A stretch of DNA of 64,000 bases from Bradyrhizobium sp. WSM471. GTDB taxonomy: Bacteria; Pseudomonadota; Alphaproteobacteria; Rhizobiales; Xanthobacteraceae. The translations under genes were made by a program, and so were the position numbers. The stretch spans positions 3,286,001 to 3,350,000 of the forward strand of contig NZ_CM001442.1 in NCBI RefSeq assembly GCF_000244915.1. The letters run 5' to 3'. Shown here piece after piece: positions 62,275 through 64,000 of this stretch; position 1 is the stretch's first letter; the number at the start of each line of letters is the position of its first letter. The notes beneath the pieces were generated by a model, which was not told the DNA's origin, did no database searches, and saw nothing but the letters and a program-made list of their open reading frames with translations.

Positions 62275-64000
62275 ATGACCAAACTTACCCGCTTCGCCGT
62301 CGCACCGCTGCATTCGATGACCCGGCGTCTAGCCGACGTGGCCTCGGCGCGTGTCGCGCCGGATCTCGTCGTCACGGGCGCGCGCGTGCTCTCGACCTAT
62401 TCGGAGCGTATCCATGCGAGCCGCGAAATCTGGATCACCGGCGGCCGCATTGCGGCGGTGAAGCCGGCCGGTGCTGCGAAGAAAGTCTTCGGCGACGTGC
62501 CGGTTTACGATGCCGCCGGCGGCATCGTCGCGCCGGGGCTGGTCGATCCGCACATCCATATTGAATCCTCGATGGTGACGGCTTGCGCCTATGCCGAAGC
62601 GGCTCTGCTCAACGGCACCACCACGATCTTCTGCGACAGCCACGAGATCGGCAACGTGATGGACGTCGCTGGCGTCGAGGCGATGCTGGAGGACGCGCGC
62701 GAGGCGCCGTTGTCGATTTTTTTGACCGTGCCAAGCACGGTGCCGGCCACCTCAGCCGCACTCGAGACCGCGGGTGGCGATCTGACGCCCGATAAGATCG
62801 CCGGCCTGTTCGACCGTTGGCCCGAAGCCGTCGCGCTCGGCGAGAAGATGGATTTTGTACCTGTCACCATGGGCGACGAGCGCAGCCACGCCATCCTGGC
62901 CGCCGCCCTGAAGCGCGGGCGGCCGGTATCCGGTCACGTCTACGGCCGCGAATTCGTTGCGGCCTATGCGGCGAGCGGCGTCACCGACACCCATGAGGCG
63001 ATCGACCGCGATATCGCCGACGATTTGCTCGATGCCGGCGTCTGGGTGTTCTTGCGAGGGGGACCGCCGACCACGCCCTGGCACTCGCTGCCGCAGGCGA
63101 TCCGGACCATCACCGAACTCGGCGCTTCGCACAAGCGAACCGCCGTGTGCACCGACGATCGCGACGCCGATGATCTCCTGCTGTTCGGGCTCGACTGGGT
63201 GGTGCGCGAAGCCGTGAAGGCAGGGATGTCGCCGGAGCAGGCGTGGTCGATGGGCTCGCTGCATGGCGCGACGCGCTTCGGCATGGACAGCGATATCGGC
63301 GGGCTCGGCGGCGGCCGCCGCGCCGATCTGGTGGTGATGGACGATAATCTCAAGCCCCAATCGACCTGGTACGGCGGCGAGCTGGTGGTCGAGAACCGCA
63401 AGATCACGCCGCGGCTCGATCAGGCGTTGTCGCAGCGATATCAATACCCGCAGGCGGCCTACGCGACTGTGAAGCTGCCGGAGAAGCTGAAGCTGACGCC
63501 GGAACCGCCGGTGAAGGCCTGCACCGTCAACGCCATCAAGACCGCGTTGCCCGGCATCACGCTGATCCATGAGAAGATCGCGATCGAGCCGGCCAAGGAT
63601 TGGCCGACGCTGTTTGCGCGCTACGGCCTGTGCTTCGTCACGGTGGTCGAGCGTCACGGCAAATCCGCCGGCAACGTCGCCTACGGCCTGTTGAAGGACT
63701 TTGGCCTCAAGCGCGGCGCGGTTGCCTCCAGCGTCGGGCACGACAGCCACAACATCATCGTTGCCGGCACCAACGAGGCCGACATGCAGGTCGCGGTGGC
63801 CGCCATCAAGGAGCAACAGGGCGCCGTCTGCCTCGTCGCCGAGGGCAAGGTGAGGGCGCTGGTGCCGCTGCCGATCGCTGGGCTCTTGTCCGACAAGCGC
63901 GTCACGGAGGTGGCGGAAGAGGTCAAGGTGCTGAAGAAGGAATGGGCGGAAGCCGGCTGCACCATCCCCTACATGGGCTTCAATCTGATTCCTCTATCGG
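62275..64000 (+). CDS. ade: Adenine deaminase (3' end missing)
   Basis: The frame runs from the ATG at 62275 to the window edge, giving 575 residues, near the full length of about 600. It has the amidohydrolase metal motif [20 protein letters not shown] (about 86-104), [10 protein letters not shown], and the catalytic region [27 protein letters not shown]. The C-terminal domain includes [19 protein letters not shown]. Ade converts adenine to hypoxanthine in purine salvage. It lies 85 bp after the NYN gene. It runs past the window, so its stop is not seen. Confidence 0.93.
   Translation, partial: MTKLTRFAVAPLHSMTRRLADVASARVAPDLVVTGARVLSTYSERIHASREIWITGGRIAAVKPAGAAKKVFGDVPVYDAAGGIVAPGLVDPHIHIESSMVTACAYAEAALLNGTTTIFCDSHEIGNVMDVAGVEAMLEDAREAPLSIFLTVPSTVPATSAALETAGGDLTPDKIAGLFDRWPEAVALGEKMDFVPVTMGDERSHAILAAALKRGRPVSGHVYGREFVAAYAASGVTDTHEAIDRDIADDLLDAGVWVFLRGGPPTTPWHSLPQAIRTITELGASHKRTAVCTDDRDADDLLLFGLDWVVREAVKAGMSPEQAWSMGSLHGATRFGMDSDIGGLGGGRRADLVVMDDNLKPQSTWYGGELVVENRKITPRLDQALSQRYQYPQAAYATVKLPEKLKLTPEPPVKACTVNAIKTALPGITLIHEKIAIEPAKDWPTLFARYGLCFVTVVERHGKSAGNVAYGLLKDFGLKRGAVASSVGHDSHNIIVAGTNEADMQVAVAAIKEQQGAVCLVAEGKVRALVPLPIAGLLSDKRVTEVAEEVKVLKKEWAEAGCTIPYMGFNLIPLS

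Noticed and set aside
62752..63816. Minus-strand frame of 354 codons over adenine deaminase
   Set aside because: Adenine deaminase has its metal and catalytic motifs on the plus strand.

Overview
The window is 64 kb of high-GC, gene-dense DNA from an alphaproteobacterium, most likely Bradyrhizobium or a close relative. The main reasons are the cytochrome c maturation genes in the order ccmI-ccmE-ccmF-ccmH (the cycHJKL order described in Bradyrhizobium japonicum), a FeuP/FeuQ-type two-component pair, a PleC-type kinase, and several families of palindromic intergenic repeats that I recognise from Bradyrhizobium. No rRNA, tRNA, CRISPR array or intact insertion sequence was seen. The taxonomic call is by recognition, not by search.

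Layout. 1-4.2 kb: a truncated family 2 glycosyltransferase, a polytopic membrane protein, a lone Flp pilin, small hypotheticals and Ku. 4.4-8.9 kb: a small membrane protein, the FeuP/FeuQ-like pair and two hypotheticals. 9.0-13.2 kb: ccmI, ccmE, ccmF, ccmH. 13.3-21.9 kb: a chemoreceptor, a DegP-type protease, a second two-component pair and glnE. 21.9-29 kb: the fdsGBA-fdhD-fdsD operon for soluble NAD-linked molybdenum formate dehydrogenase, with a divergent LysR gene. 29-35.2 kb: a PleC-like kinase, a CDF cation transporter, a quinone oxidoreductase and a nitronate monooxygenase. 35.2-41 kb: an accessory-looking stretch with a large intergenic repeat, two small exported proteins, a phospholipase D-fold protein with a lysine-rich tail and an internally duplicated coiled-coil membrane protein. 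41-47 kb: FAH and ketopantoate-reductase family genes, a CBS protein, two oxalate/formate antiporter family transporters and a 45-residue ORF. 47-54 kb: a short Hsp70, an AHSA1-type protein, a solute-binding protein, a fumarase-superfamily enzyme, a deleted glutathione S-transferase gene, a cold-shock gene and small ORFs. 54-61.3 kb: frc, oxc, a GntR regulator, an NDP-forming acyl-CoA synthetase and an IclR regulator. 61.4-64 kb: a NYN-domain protein and a truncated adenine deaminase.

The strongest system-level signal is an oxalate/formate regulon. Six copies of a 17-bp palindrome, consensus TGGYATACCANATGCCA (half-sites TGGCAT and ATGCCA separated by 5 bp), lie upstream of the CBS gene, both transporters, the 45-residue ORF, the gntR-oxc-frc operon and the divergent acyl-CoA synthetase-iclR operon. 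Five of the six adjoin a TTGACA-like -35 hexamer. The GntR/FCD protein encoded between two of the copies is the obvious candidate repressor. Inferred pathway: uptake and exchange by the OFA transporters, CoA transfer by Frc, decarboxylation by Oxc, and formate oxidation by the fds enzyme about 26 kb away. The CBS protein, the 45-residue protein and the synthetase have no assigned role in this pathway, which makes them the parts most worth testing.
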